Positions 1 through 10,593 of a stretch of DNA of 64,000 nt are shown here, piece after piece. Each line of letters starts with the position of its first letter. Positions within the stretch are counted from its first letter, which is position 1. The DNA lies in the NCBI GenBank assembly GCA_009829735.1, contig CM020618.1, positions 4,834,882 to 4,898,881 of the forward strand, read 5' to 3'. This DNA comes from Pyropia yezoensis. Its lineage: Eukaryota > Rhodophyta > Bangiophyceae > Bangiales > Bangiaceae. The position numbers and the translations under genes are program-made. The notes beneath the pieces were generated by a model. That model ran no database searches, had not been told where the DNA came from, and saw only the letters and a program-made list of their open reading frames with translations.

Positions 1-1015
1 CGGCCACCTCCACCAGAGGGCGCGGCCGGCGGCCGCTAAGGACACGGCGGCCGCCGTCTCGGCGGGATCAGATAGCTGTGACGAAGGTTCAAGACGGCTC
101 CCGCGGGGGCGGGGCGAGGTGGGGCTGAGTGCGGGGCACGTAGACCAACCCACCCAGCCTGGCTGGTAGAGGGGTAAAAGACGTGTGCGACTGGTGACCT
201 TGCGAGGTGCGCTCAAGTCAGAGTGCAACCTCGCCATAAAGGCCATGCGAGGTCCAGCACGGCAAAAATGCAGTGGCGCTCTCGGGCGGGCGCGTGAAGT
301 GGTTGTCGCCTGCGCGTGGCCCACCGTGCCACAGCCGGCCACGTCAATGTGACTCGGCTTGTAGGCGGAATCTTCTCGTATATCTAAGTAATACTTCTCT
401 AGAGGAGCAACACAGAGTGTCGTGAAAAGTTAGTTCATGATTAGTTAACAAGTCTTCGGTTGGAGCTCGACCAAGCTCGGGTCATCATCGTCGTATTTAT
501 TTATGTACCGTCGGTCAATAATTCCATCTATAGCGGTGGCAGCTGTTGCCGAGCTGAAGTCACCATCCGGAGGCTCGGGTGCCAATGCACATACGAGATT
601 TGTGTTTTGATTAGGGACGCTTTTGAATTTTGATTAGAGCTTCCCGTGACATCTGAAAAATTTAAACACTTGATTATTTCCTGCTCGCCATGTATCTCCC
701 TGGCATGCAGTGAAGGGAGCAGCGTATATGACTGACGTTTTTTGACCTTCAGGAGGAGCACTTTAGCGGAGACATAGAATGATGGAGAGGGAGCGCTCGG
801 TGGGTGAGGAGGGGGCGCCATCTAATGAACGGGGCTTGATGGCGGAGTCGGCGCGCGGCTTCCCCGGGCAGCTCTCGCAGATGACTCGAGGAGAACGACG
901 CGAGAAGAGTGAAGGCGAGGGGAGGGGGGGGGGGGGGCTTTTCACTGTAGAAATTGGTGAGGCCTTGTGGGGAGCGGGGGAGTGGGGTGTGTTTGCGTCG
1001 TTCGCGGCTGTCCAG
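1..1015. other. No gene recognised
   Basis: Mixed-composition DNA with only short, unconvincing open frames on both strands. It includes a G-rich stretch near 920-938. It could hold upstream exons of the small candidate exon that follows, but I cannot place any. Confidence 0.4.
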
Positions 1016-1208
1016 CCGCCTGGCACACGCTGACGATGCAACCGTTTCCGAGGGCGTCACCTGGGTGATGCTGGGGAAGGTCATCACGGCGAGCCAGGCA
1101 CAGCTGGCTCGCCTCGGCCGCGCGCTCCTCGAATCGGGGGTGGTCGTGCTGACGGAGCGGCCCACGCAGCCGTTCAACGGCCGCAAGGTGCTTTCCTACG
1201 ACGCGTAG
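1016..1208 (+). CDS. Possible terminal exon of an unrecognised gene
   Basis: The frame gives about 63 residues ending at TAG (1206-1208). The stretch from about 1068 reads like ordinary globular protein, with a regular mix of hydrophobic and charged residues and little of the low-complexity noise around it. A candidate splice acceptor (CAG at 1013-1015) precedes it, and the frame would join an upstream exon that I could not find. I recognise no domain. It may equally be a chance open frame; a transcript would decide. Confidence 0.22.
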
Positions 1209-2216
1209 GGCGGGCAGAAATGACTTTTGGGAACAGCTTGGAGGAGGGGGGAAGGGAGATGGGTGAGAGGGGACAAAAGAGGGGAAGAGACAGAGGGAGT
1301 TCCCGGAGGGCTGGTTGTCAGGGGACTACCAGCTGCTGTCGGGGTATGCCTTGGTCGGTGGCTGTCTAAATTCATACGTACCCATAGCTGCGGACGTGCC
1401 AACGCCTCTCGGAGGGGTGGCGGGAGAACGGGGGCCTCCCCGCATGCGTGATGCGGGGGGGCGACTGGGGTGCCTGTGGATAAAGAGCGCGAGAATGAAC
1501 AGTGAGAGAGGGGGCGGGTGCGGGGGCGGACGGATGGGCGTAGCCCAGGTGGCAAGACGGTGACGGGAGGCGACTATTCGAAACCTACCCGATGCCAACA
1601 TGTGTTCCAAAAGTCGACATTTATATTTCATGTAATTTTTTACGGTGGTCAAAGTCATGAAGTGAAAGTGTTATCCCAAGGATTCTATAGGCTGATGCCC
1701 GACGACCTTGCTGCGCTGCGTGCCATCCGTTAACAGGTGCGGCCAGGATAGGTCGAGAGCTGGGCACGAGGTCCCCACGTTAACAGAGAGGTCAGATTCC
1801 ATTGGCCGGCTGAATTGGGAATCTCGTATGTGCATGGCACCTGAGCCCATCCGGAGCCCGCGACCTAACCCAGCTTTGGTACCGTCAGGCGAGCGCGGGA
1901 CGTTTAAGGACTTGGCACCATGCGCGTTCACTCATCCATGGCGTTGCGTTTTCTGTCGGTTGAGGTCGGCCGCGACAGCGGCGTGCAGATTCTGCATGAC
2001 GGACGATACAGCCATTGGCGTGGACGTTATGGCTCTCTCCTGCCGGCTCAGCCACGGCAATACGCTGTACATTTACCGCTCTGGCAATCGCCTCCCAGTA
2101 GAAAAGGAACGAGGTTCCAGGTAAAAACGGCAGCACCGGTCAACCCAGCCCCGGCTGGCCCGGCCCAGACGCTGCACAGTTAATCTCCCCTCCACCCCCA
2201 CACCCCAGACTATGCC
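1209..2216. other. No gene recognised; 3' flank of the CDC50 gene
   Basis: Only short overlapping open frames with no recognisable motif. The right end must hold the 3' UTR and poly(A) region of the minus-strand CDC50 gene that stops at 2217. Confidence 0.4.
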
Positions 2217-3386
2217 TCACGTACTTCCCGCTACCGCCTCGCCACCCCCAACGCCATCCTGACTGACTTCATCCGCATCCACGGCGGGCTCGCCCAGTAG
2301 CATGTCGCCAACGTCTTCATCGGCGGCGGTGCCCTTTGCAGTCCGCAGATACTTGGCCAGAAAGGCGGCAGCGAGGACGAGCGCGAGCCCACCGACGACG
2401 AGGTAGGCGTACGCCAGAAAGTTGTTCTTGCCACCAAACCAGCGGGTCTCGGCAATCACAAAGAACTTTTCGCCGCCAAAGCTCTCAACCGGGAAGGAAG
2501 CGTCGATGCGGACGGTGTAGTCGACGCCCGCTTGAAGGTCCTCCGTAATGACCCAGTAGAGCTTCCGGAACGTGCCGTACGCTGCAAGACGCATCCAGAC
2601 GATGAAGTCTGGGTCAGTTATGAGCTCGTTGATCTCGTCCGTGTAACCATTCTCAGCGGGCCCCGCCTGAAAGCGCTTGTTCACATCCACGTCCCATGCG
2701 ATGCCGTCCTTGGTCGTCTGCACCACACTTGCGCACGCTGAGTCACGGCACAAGGTGAAGCTGTCGTTAAACTTGGAAAAAGCGGTAAGGCCGCAAGGCA
2801 GCAGCGGCTCGCCGTTGGGCTCTCGGATCTTGGGGTCACACTCGTCAATGTCGGTCGTACCAGGTTCAAAGTCACCTCTCAGCTGCTCTGCAGACCGTGA
2901 CTTGATGTAGTTGCGCTGGTTTTGGAAGAAGTTGACCAGCCCATAGTACATGTACGAGGGCGCCTTAACGTCCCGGTCGAGACGTAGCCCCACCGTGCAG
3001 ACGCGGGTTGTGTTGTCGAGGTTGACAGCGCCTACGTTGCACTGGTCAAGGTTGTCGTAACGGTACTGCGGCGTCTCTATCATCTTCCGGTTGGCCAGCA
3101 AGATCGCAACACCAATGGGCAGGAACGCTGCGCCAACGAGGGTGTAGAGGATAATGACAAACTTGGCCGACCACACGGGCCGCACCGACCACAGCTCCTG
3201 CTGACGAAGGTGGTAGCACCGCGCCCGTTCTGCGTCGCCAGGGGGGGGGGCGTCCGCATCCGCACCACCCCGCACAACGGCCGCGCTGCTGGCGGGGGCG
3301 GCGACAGCGCTGTCAGGGCCCGGGGAGAGGGCGCCACCGGCGGCGACACCGGGAGACGCCGCCACGTGAATGCCGTCGGCGTCCAT
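2217..3386 (-). CDS. CDC50/LEM3 family protein, beta subunit of P4-ATPase lipid flippases
   Basis: An intronless 389-residue protein starting at ATG 3386. After an Ala/Pro/Gly-rich cytosolic tail (1-55) come a first membrane helix (about 76-97), a large lumenal domain and a second helix (about 324-344), the two-span CDC50/TMEM30/ALIS topology. Family hallmarks are visible: a YYGLVNFFQNQR-type segment near 147-158, the PCGLTAFSKFND block at 197-208, IVWMRLAAYGTFRKLY near 262-277, and FPVESFGGEKFF followed by WFGGKNNF before helix 2. Lumenal cysteines at 116, 130, 183, 198, 213 and 218 suit the conserved disulfides, and NTT (125) is an N-glycosylation sequon. In this family the subunit pairs with a P4-ATPase, is needed for ER exit and supports aminophospholipid flipping. 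Length is normal for the family. Confidence 0.93.
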   Translation of the reverse strand: MDADGIHVAASPGVAAGGALSPGPDSAVAAPASSAAVVRGGADADAPPPGDAERARCYHLRQQELWSVRPVWSAKFVIILYTLVGAAFLPIGVAILLANRKMIETPQYRYDNLDQCNVGAVNLDNTTRVCTVGLRLDRDVKAPSYMYYGLVNFFQNQRNYIKSRSAEQLRGDFEPGTTDIDECDPKIREPNGEPLLPCGLTAFSKFNDSFTLCRDSACASVVQTTKDGIAWDVDVNKRFQAGPAENGYTDEINELITDPDFIVWMRLAAYGTFRKLYWVITEDLQAGVDYTVRIDASFPVESFGGEKFFVIAETRWFGGKNNFLAYAYLVVGGLALVLAAAFLAKYLRTAKGTAADEDVGDMLLGEPAVDADEVSQDGVGGGEAVAGST

Positions 3387-4579
3387 CGCGGGAGAGGGTC
3401 CACCGCGGCAGGGCCCTCACGCTAACTCTCTCTGCGGAACCCCAAGGGGCGAGCGTCACAGTCACAGGGCCGGGCAGGGGCCAGCGACGCCACGTGCGGA
3501 GGGTTGGAAGCACAACGGTCAAGGGGGCAGGACAAAACGTGGTCGCTCGGAATGGCAACAGCAGCGGGAGGGGATGAAGGGAGGGGGGCGGCGGCGTAGC
3601 AAAAACTCCAGCCAGGTGGATGGTGGGTAACAACTAAGACGACGAAAAACAATAACAACGGGAGGGTATGTACCGCAGCGTCGGCAGCGCGGTGTCGTAC
3701 GTGTACAGCGGTGTCCGTTTAGCGGGCCACAGCTGCCGGGGGTGAGGGCATAGGCGGGCCAACGAATGGGGTGCCCGAGTTTGACTGCGCTGGCGGGCGT
3801 TGGGGGTGACACGGTCTGTTGGTCGTGGTCCCTTTGGTGGCCCCCCCCGAAGAGCGCCCCACCGGAGCCATCAGGGAGGTGTCTGACACAGAGGTTGCAT
3901 GCACGGCCACCCCATTCGCAGGCAGTCAAAAGTAGCCCTGCATAGTTCAATAAGCACGGCTGAAAAGGCAGAGTGGCGAAGGGCGGGTGCGTCAAAAATA
4001 ACGAAACGATTCCTCTCCACGGCACGTCGGTCAGTCACTCCGTCGTTCACGACGCCTGGCGCTCCGGTGTCTTGTGCGAGATGGACAGTGTCATGCGGAA
4101 GGGGCTGGGCGTCGAGAAGCCGTCGAGGGAGGATGAGAACGAGCGGTCCCCGCTGGGGTTACCAATCCTTCATTTTGTTGTGACGCCACTACAGCCGCTG
4201 TGAAGCCCCTGCAGCCCCTGCCGCCGCTGCCACCGCCGCTACCACCGCCGCAGACCCCGTCGCCACCCTCGCTTCGAAATTCACTGGGAGCCGCTGTGGC
4301 CGCACCGTCGGCGGCGGCGCTAGCGCGCAGCAAAGACGGCCGGCCAGGCGCCTGCACGTGGGACCTGAAGCAGCTGGTCCGTCAGGGCCGAGGTTGCGCA
4401 AGGGTGTTCACCATGCCGCCCTCCCCGTCCCTCACGAAGGCCACCCGCAGAGGGCTGCCGGCGAAGGCGGCCCGCCCGCTCGCCCGCTCGGCATGGGCAT
4501 CCAGCCTGTGTCCCATCTGGTGGTGCTGCCTGCCGCGGCCATTCTGCTCCTACCCTACTCGCTCCTTTCCTATTGCCAG
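3387..4579. other. No gene recognised; 5' flank of CDC50 and 3' flank of the SDR gene
   Basis: Carries the promoter side of the minus-strand CDC50 gene on the left and the 3' flank of the minus-strand SDR gene on the right. There is a CCG/CTG-rich patch at 4200-4260. Open frames here are short and low-complexity, and I support none of them. Confidence 0.4.
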
Positions 4580-5662
4580 TCACTCGCCCCCGCCCCCCCG
4601 CTCCCCAACCACATCAAAGTAGTCGACGTGGTCGCCGCTCGCCCACCCCCCCCGTGCAAGCAACCCCATCAATGCCGCCGCGCTGGCCGCCGCCGACACC
4701 TCCCTCCCCCGCGGAAGGCCGTCATCCACCCCCGTCGCCCGCATCGCGGTGCGCATCCCCCCCCCTGCGAGGGGTCCCGGCGCCCAATTGAGCACCCGTC
4801 CCCCTCCGCACCCCCCGCCGCCCGCCCACTGGGCGGCGAGGCAGCGGAAGCCCGCCTCGGCGGCAGATTTGCCCACCGCATAGGGCAGCAGCTCGGGGAG
4901 GGGGGACGGCGCCACGGCAAGGAGGGAGCTCACCGCGACCACCGTCAGGGAGGGGGGAGACAGGGGGTAAGGGGCGCTCCTCCCCGCCGTCGCCGCCGCC
5001 GCCGCTGCTGCCGCCGGTGACCTCACCGCCGTGGCTACTGCGGCGGCCAGCCGCAGAGGTGCGACCGCGTTGGCCGCAACCGACGCCTCCACCGCCGCGG
5101 CGACGGGGTCACCCACAGGCGCGGTGGATGCCGCTGATCTGGGCAACGCCACCACCCCCCCCGCGGTAATGAGCGTCACGCGCACTGGCGGGGGGGGGCG
5201 GAGGGGCGGGACGCCCGCCACGCCGTCGGTGGCCGCCGCGGGTGCCACCGACGACGCTGCAGCAGGGAAAGGCATCCCCCAAACAGCGGTGGTGGCAAGC
5301 GCGGTGAGAGCGGCAGGCGTGGCGGTGACCAAGTCCAGCGCGTGGGTGGTAAGGCGCACCCGCGACGGCGGTGCCGGCGGCCGCGGCGGTGGTACGCCGC
5401 ACACCGCGTCGACGGCAGCCCCGGTGGTGGGGGTGGCGGCGGCGTTGGCAGCGGAGGCCCCCGCCGCCGAGTCGGACGACGCCGCCACCGCGTCGGCGGC
5501 TGCCGCAGCGGCGGCAGTGGCGGCCAGCGCGGCGGGTGCGCGGCCGAGAAGCGCCAGCGAACAAGGCCGGGCGGGGTGGCCGGCGGGGAGGGCCGCGAGC
5601 GCCGACGCCAGCGCGCGGCCATAGTGGCCCGACGCGCCCGAGAGGATGACGGCGTGGGCCAT
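4580..5662 (-). CDS. Sepiapterin-reductase-like short-chain dehydrogenase with Ala-rich insertions
   Basis: 360 residues from ATG 5662. The N-terminus has a Rossmann glycine-rich turn (SGASGHYG, 8-15), in which the residue matching the middle glycine of TGxxxGxG is His. Then come the catalytic serine region (VAVSS, 242-246), the YxxxK pair (Y261, K265) and the VLNWAPGPL segment (290-298), matching the VLN-APGPL motif of animal sepiapterin reductases. The end reads SGDHVDYFD (342-350); the Asp of HVD (347) matches the residue that anchors the pterin substrate. Together these point to reduction of 6-pyruvoyltetrahydropterin/sepiapterin in tetrahydrobiopterin synthesis. The protein is about 100 residues longer than usual because of Ala/Pro-rich inserts (about 43-100 and 130-160), and the NNAG motif is degenerate. 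The frame stays open upstream of 5662, but that part is low-complexity, so I start at the methionine opening the fold. Confidence 0.8.
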   Translation of the reverse strand: MAHAVILSGASGHYGRALASALAALPAGHPARPCSLALLGRAPAALAATAAAAAAADAVAASSDSAAGASAANAAATPTTGAAVDAVCGVPPPRPPAPPSRVRLTTHALDLVTATPAALTALATTAVWGMPFPAAASSVAPAAATDGVAGVPPLRPPPPVRVTLITAGGVVALPRSAASTAPVGDPVAAAVEASVAANAVAPLRLAAAVATAVRSPAAAAAAAATAGRSAPYPLSPPSLTVVAVSSLLAVAPSPLPELLPYAVGKSAAEAGFRCLAAQWAGGGGCGGGRVLNWAPGPLAGGGMRTAMRATGVDDGLPRGREVSAAASAAALMGLLARGGWASGDHVDYFDVVGERGGGGE

Positions 5663-6224
5663 GTCCGCGAAAGGTGGAGGGATGACGCGCACGCGCCAGT
5701 CGCCACGGCCGTACAGGGGAGCACGCGCCGTGTGGAGAAAGGGCCAGGATCTACGACGGAGGGCAAGGTGCACGTCATCCAGCGCGGATTGGAGGATTGC
5801 TGCATGCAAGCTCAACGCAACAAAATATTCCACACACGAGTCAATTGGTTGCTTGCAGATTACGGTGGAAAAGAGAGGAGAACACAGAAAAGACCACACA
5901 GTCAGTTGACTGCTGGGACCTGCACCGCTCGCGAGCCGAGTCAGCGGTGGTGACGAGGCACGCCCGCTGGCACACCCGAAAAACGCACGGCGGCGCCACC
6001 GCCAGCGCCTTTGCCCGGGGCCGCGCGGCCGCGCGGGGGGGGTCAGCGCGTGCGCGGCGGCCGTTTTGTCCGCTTCCTGGGGGGGGTGCGGCCGGCCACC
6101 AGCCGCGTGTGCGCACACGACAACATCGCGGCGGCGGGCGTGCCCCGTGTTCGCGAGGCGCGCACGTCCCCCCCCACCCCCCCTTCCCAGACCCTGAGGG
6201 GTGTGGGGTGGGCGCCCTTCGTGA

Positions 6225-6238
6225 GTACTGTACAGTAC
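6225..6238. repeat. Perfect 14-bp palindrome GTACTGTACAGTAC
   Basis: Reads the same on both strands, inside the divergent intergenic region. It could be a dimeric-factor binding site; function is unknown. Confidence 0.5.
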
Positions 6239-6323
6239 AGAACCTACAGCCCCCCACCTGCGCCCTGGCGCCGGCCCCCCACCCCTCTCCTTGCGGAAGA
6301 CACGGGCGCCCTCACAGGGCACC

Positions 6324-6343
6324 CGACACGGGCGCCCGTGTCG
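6324..6343. repeat. Perfect 20-bp GC-rich palindrome
   Basis: CGACACGGGCGCCCGTGTCG is its own reverse complement. It sits between the two divergent genes, with a further partial copy of its half-site at 6300-6310. Candidate regulatory site or hairpin. Confidence 0.5.
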
Positions 6344-6510
6344 TCCGTGAGGAGGGGGGGGGCCGGCACCCAACGTTCGCGGTGGGCTGCGTGGCGGCGC
6401 GGGCGCGGCAGCACCCCCTCTGTCCAGCGTCCTCTCCTCCCATACGCCTGGTGAGGCGGCCGGCTCGCTGCACATCCCCCCCGGACGAGAGGTGCGCGCC
6501 CCTGCCGTGG

Positions 6511-6585
6511 CGACCGGCTCCCCCCAGCGCGCGTGGTGGCGACCGGCTCCCCCCAGCGCGCGTGGTGGCGACCGGCTCCCCCCCC
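6511..6585. repeat. 29-bp tandem repeat, about 2.6 copies
   Basis: Units begin at 6511, 6540 and 6569, each starting CGACCGGCTCCCCCC. They lie in the upstream region of the gene starting at 6811. Confidence 0.75.
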
Positions 6586-6810
6586 GCCCCACCCTTTGGC
6601 CTGGTCACCACCCCCCCGCCGGCCAGCCCCCGCCCTGGCCTTCCCGGCCCCCTCCCCCCCCGGCCTGCGTGTCATCGTCGAGTAGGCCGTGCTCTGCCGG
6701 CCGACCAGGGCGCCGCCGACCGTGCCGCCCCCGCCCGCCCGTTCGCCGGCCCCAGCCGGCGCGTGCTGAGCCCCCCTGTGGGCGGGGACGGCGGCTGCCC
6801 ACTTGCCTTC

Positions 6811-6909
6811 ATGGGCCTCTTCCGCCGCGGGGGGGGTGCCAAACGGCGCCCCCCTCCCCACGCTAGTCCCCCCCACGGGGATTGCACGTCGACCGACACG
6901 AGCAGTGGC

Positions 6910-6957
<48 letters not shown>

Positions 6958-9078
6958 TCTTCATCGGGCGCGCACCCCCCCCCCCCCCCCCTGTACCCGT
7001 CGGCGGCAGCGGCCATGGCCGAGTGGGTGGCCCGTTCGCGCACTACCCGCCTGCGGCGGTCGTTCCACCTGCCCGGCCCGCGGGTGGATGCGATTGGGTA
7101 TGGGGCCAGCTACTCGGTGCTGTTTGCGTCTGAGGCGCAGGTCAACAACGACGAGCCGTACGTGCCGACGCGGCGTGTAAAGGTGCACCCGCCAACGGAC
7201 GACGAGGCGCGGTCCCTGATGGTCCGTGGCGGCCGGGACCCGTTTGAGGTGCGCATCGCGGGGGTGCAAGCGGCCAACCATGACGCGTCCTTGCCGGGCG
7301 CGCGAAAGAACGAGCTGGTCATCTACAGTGTGCACAAGGTATGGCCAGGCGCCATTTTGGGGGGGCTCGCGTTAGGTGCGTCGGGGCTGCTGTTCCCCGT
7401 CGCGTGGCGTGAAGCCTTGGGAGGGAGACTAGCATCTGGCTATGCGCCCGCTGGTGGGCTGGCAGCGTGACCTGACCACAGGTTTGTCTCTTTCGTGCTC
7501 GCTTTGTCCTTCCTCCCCCCCCCCCCGCCCCCCCTGCTTGGCGTCCATCCCCCTCCCCTCCACAGGACCCGTCTGGGCTGGCAGCTGACGGGGTCCCCCT
7601 CGTTCATTACGATTTCTCCACCGCCCGCGAGTCCACTGCCGCGGGAGTCTACTTCCCCGTCCCTGCCTCCAAGAGTGTGGTCGCCCGCGGCGGGGTGGCG
7701 TCCTGTGGGGGTGCCGCCGCTGCGGGGTTGCCCCGCACCCACCTCAACGTTCGGCTGGTGGTGTTGGAAGTAGACGACGTGGCATCTCTCAAGACCAGCG
7801 TGGAGAGCGTGGAGAGCCTCACGGGCGGGCTCGCCGCGCTGAGCAGCAGCTTGGGCGTCGCGGGCGTCGGCGCGCTGGGGCCCGCACTGCGGGTGGCGGG
7901 CGCCCTCAGTCGGGGTACGTTTGGCTACGTGCAGGTCTTTGGGTGTTGTTCCGGCGTTGCGTGTTGTGTGTTGGGTGCCCTTTTCCTTTGTTTTGGCTGA
8001 CGGGGCTGTGTGGGACGTGACTGGACTTTCCATGTTGCTGCCCCGGTCACGCATGTAGGATGGAAAGGGCGGAGCCAGCTGCGCCGCGTGTTTGCAGCTC
8101 GCTGACCCAGACGCATCGCCGCCACGCCACTGTGTGCATTTTATCGCTCTGGCCATTGCTTGGATTGTTCACTGGTGTCCACCTTGCCCCCCCAAACCCT
8201 GTCCCACAGAGGCGCTCGACAAGCATGCCAAGCCTGACCGCGTGCTGGCGGTGGATATGGACTTTCGGCTGCCGCCCCCCCCCCCCGCGCCCCTCCCAAA
8301 CTACTCGTCTGAGTTTTTGATGCGTGGCTACTACTTTTTCCTGTCGGCCCCCTGCGACGCTGCCCTCTACGCCCAAACCAATACGTCGGACAATGTGCGG
8401 CTGGTGGCGCGCCGGTCGGGGGGGCGCGGCTGGGCGCCCCTCACCCACATTAGCTACGTTGTCGTGCGCGTCTCGGCGCCGTACGACACGACCCCCGTTG
8501 GGCCAGTGGGGGGAGGCGACGCGGCCCGTGTCGCGTCGCTCTATGCGCAAGCCCCGCTGGAGGGGGAGGGCGTCCTAGAGGCGCTCGCGGGGGCGGCGGG
8601 GCTCGATGTTGGGGGGGGTGAGGACGGGGGGGGGGGTGGGCAAGAGGGGGCGACGGGCGGCGGAGACGGCGGCGGCGGCGGTGGCGGCGGCCGTGGCGGC
8701 GGTGGCCACGGCGGTGGTGGTGTGCCGCGGGGCCCCAGCCTGGGCGCCGCCCTCGGCTGGGCGGGCGCGTTGACCGGCGGCGGCGGCGGCGGCGGCAATG
8801 TCATCGACGTAATTCTTGACGCGTACGAGCGGCGGCGGGCCATGGTGGCGAGCCCATCGCCGCCCCTACCGCCCGCGTCCGTGCCAGTGCCGGTGCCGGT
8901 CCCGGCGGTCGTCACCCCGCACGTGACGCTGCAGATGCCCGCCGACCTCGAAGATGGGGCGGTGGGGGGGCTTGGGAGAGCTTTCCAGGCAGACCTGGTC
9001 GCTGCCGAGCTGGCCGAGGCGGCCGGCGCGCCTGGGAGCAGCGGCCGTGACGAGGGAAGCGTCGGGAATACCCAGTGA
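6811..9078 (+). CDS. Three-exon gene for an unrecognised 581-residue protein with poly-Gly tracts
   Basis: Exons are 6811-7338, 7566-7914 and 8210-9078. Donors are GTATGG (7339) and GTACGT (7915); acceptors are CCACAG (ends 7565) and CCCACAG (ends 8209). The phases (0, then 1) give one uninterrupted reading frame. After a basic, Gly-run N-terminus (about residues 31-49) the folded part starts near MAEWVARSR. It continues through beta-rich segments (ELVIYSVHK at the first junction, HLNVRLVVLEVDD in exon 2, MRGYYFFLS and ISYVVVRVS in exon 3). The C-terminal third is mostly Gly with Pro runs, ending in a helix-prone stretch. I see no signal peptide, membrane helix or known catalytic motif, so no function is proposed. 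The splice structure is inferred from sequence only. The next start inside (MAEWV, 7015) is an alternative N-terminus. Confidence 0.72.
6907..6957 (+). repeat. GGC trinucleotide microsatellite coding for poly-Gly
   Basis: About 17 near-perfect GGC units inside exon 1 of the unknown gene, giving an unbroken Gly run. It is prone to length variation. Confidence 0.9.
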
Positions 9079-9117
9079 GCAGCGGCCGTGACGAGAGAAG
9101 CGTCGGGAATACTCAGT
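9036..9117 (+). repeat. 41-bp tandem duplication across a stop codon
   Basis: Copies at 9036-9076 and 9077-9117 differ at two positions. The TGA stop of the upstream gene (9076-9078) lies on the junction, so the second copy is 3' UTR sequence. Confidence 0.85.
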
Positions 9118-10560
9118 GAACATGCAGGGGGGGAGAAGGGACGAGACGGCTGGCAGGTGTGGGCACCACCTCTGAACGAAGGGTGTCAATGACGTAGCCT
9201 GTAAAAAGAAAGACAGAAGAAGATTCATGACGCGAAGAGCCGTAGGGACTGCCGCCGAACAGGTTGCAGGGCTTACAGAACAGCTCAGTTTGCTATCTAC
9301 AGCTCTAAATTGGAGGGGATCCAAGGAACACTCTCCGTGGGTGTCCCCGGACGCAGAGTTTGCCACCACAGCGATCCGCGTCGGTCTTTCCCTCCTGGCC
9401 GCGGTGTCATGCGTGGGTCCTCCCGCCTCTCGCCCCCCCTTATACTCCTTCCACCACCTTTATTTCACTCCGAGGCCACCGGGGCGACTTGACAGGTATC
9501 GCTGCGAGGAGCGGGGGGGAACGAGGGGTGTGCCGGTGACTCGTACTGAAACGATCAACGGCCGCGGGACGACCCGGCACGGAGGAGAGGGGGAAGGGGC
9601 TGTGAGCCCGTGCGCGGCGGCAGTGGCCACTGGGGGGGTGTTGGGCTTGCCCCCCGCGGGAGCCACAGCCTCGCATCGCGTTGGCCGATGGCGAAGCGGG
9701 GATGGAGGCGAGCGGAGGGGCGGGGTGGGTGGGGACGTCTCTCCTCGAGGGGAGGGGGTGGGGGAGCAGACGATACCATCCCGCCTGGCTGTCTTGATCC
9801 GGACGCTCGCGGCCCTTCCCTGGACACGGAGGGGTGCGAGGGGTGCGAGAGCTCCCCTCTTCCGGGGGAGGGGGTGGAGGAGGGGAGGAGACGGTGGAGG
9901 CGTCAGTGGGGGGCGGCTCCCTGGCGTGAGCTGTTGCCAGCGCGCCGGCGCTCGGACTGCCCCCCTGGTGCCCCTGGTGTTGGTGGGAGGGGCTTGAGGG
10001 AGGGATGTGGGGGGGGGGGGGGGGGGGGGAGCGGGGGGGGGGAGAGTGGGGGGTAGGGGGGATGCGGGGAGGAGTGACAGGCCCGGAGATGCGGTGGGAC
10101 CTCTGCGAAAGAGGAGCGCGGCGGCCGACGCTTCGCCGCAGGCAGCCTGGCAGGCGGGTTGGCGGGCGCGGGGTCGGGCGCGCCGCCCGTCCCCCCCCCC
10201 CCCACCCGCGCCGTCGTCATCCCGGCGGGGTGTCTCTACCGTTCCTGCCGTACGGGCGAATGCCTCGCTGGGGGGGGAGGGGGGGGGGGGGGCGGGGGGG
10301 GCCGCGCCCCCCCCCCCCCCCCCCCCCACCCCCCTCCGCGGCTACACACGCTCCCACTCTGCCCCTTTCGCCCCGCCCCGCCTGCGTGGCCCGACCACGC
10401 ACCCCCCCGAGCCGCGTTGCCGCCGCTCCCCTCAACCCCGCGCCCTGACCGCGGGGCGGGGTGGTCCCGTTCGCCCCCTGGCCCCCCCCCGGCACTCTGC
10501 CGATTGGGCGCCGATTGTTTTTTTCTGGCACGCCTCCCCACGCGACCTTGTGTCGGGGGT

Positions 10561-10593
<33 letters not shown>

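Larger units (their letters stand above)
5663..6810. promoter_or_regulatory. Intergenic region shared by two divergent genes
   Basis: Lies head to head between the SDR gene (starts 5662, minus) and the three-exon gene (starts 6811, plus), so it should hold both promoters. A patch of lower GC at 5815-5910 contrasts with the rest. It contains two perfect palindromes and a 29-bp tandem repeat, annotated separately. I see no clear TATA box. Long open frames crossing it are low-complexity. Confidence 0.4.

Noticed and set aside
3519-4025. Minus-strand start MPWRGIVSLFL, resembling MPRRGIASLFL at 54958
   Set aside because: Similarity is about a dozen residues and ends at once; the 54958 start itself is probably intron sequence. 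Too little for a shared element.
5031-5624. Ala-rich plus-strand frame
   Set aside because: Shadow of the Ala-rich SDR gene on the other strand, which carries real motifs.
5797-6810. N-terminal extension of the gene starting at 6811
   Set aside because: Open but low-complexity, covering the divergent promoter; the start at MGLFRR is better supported.
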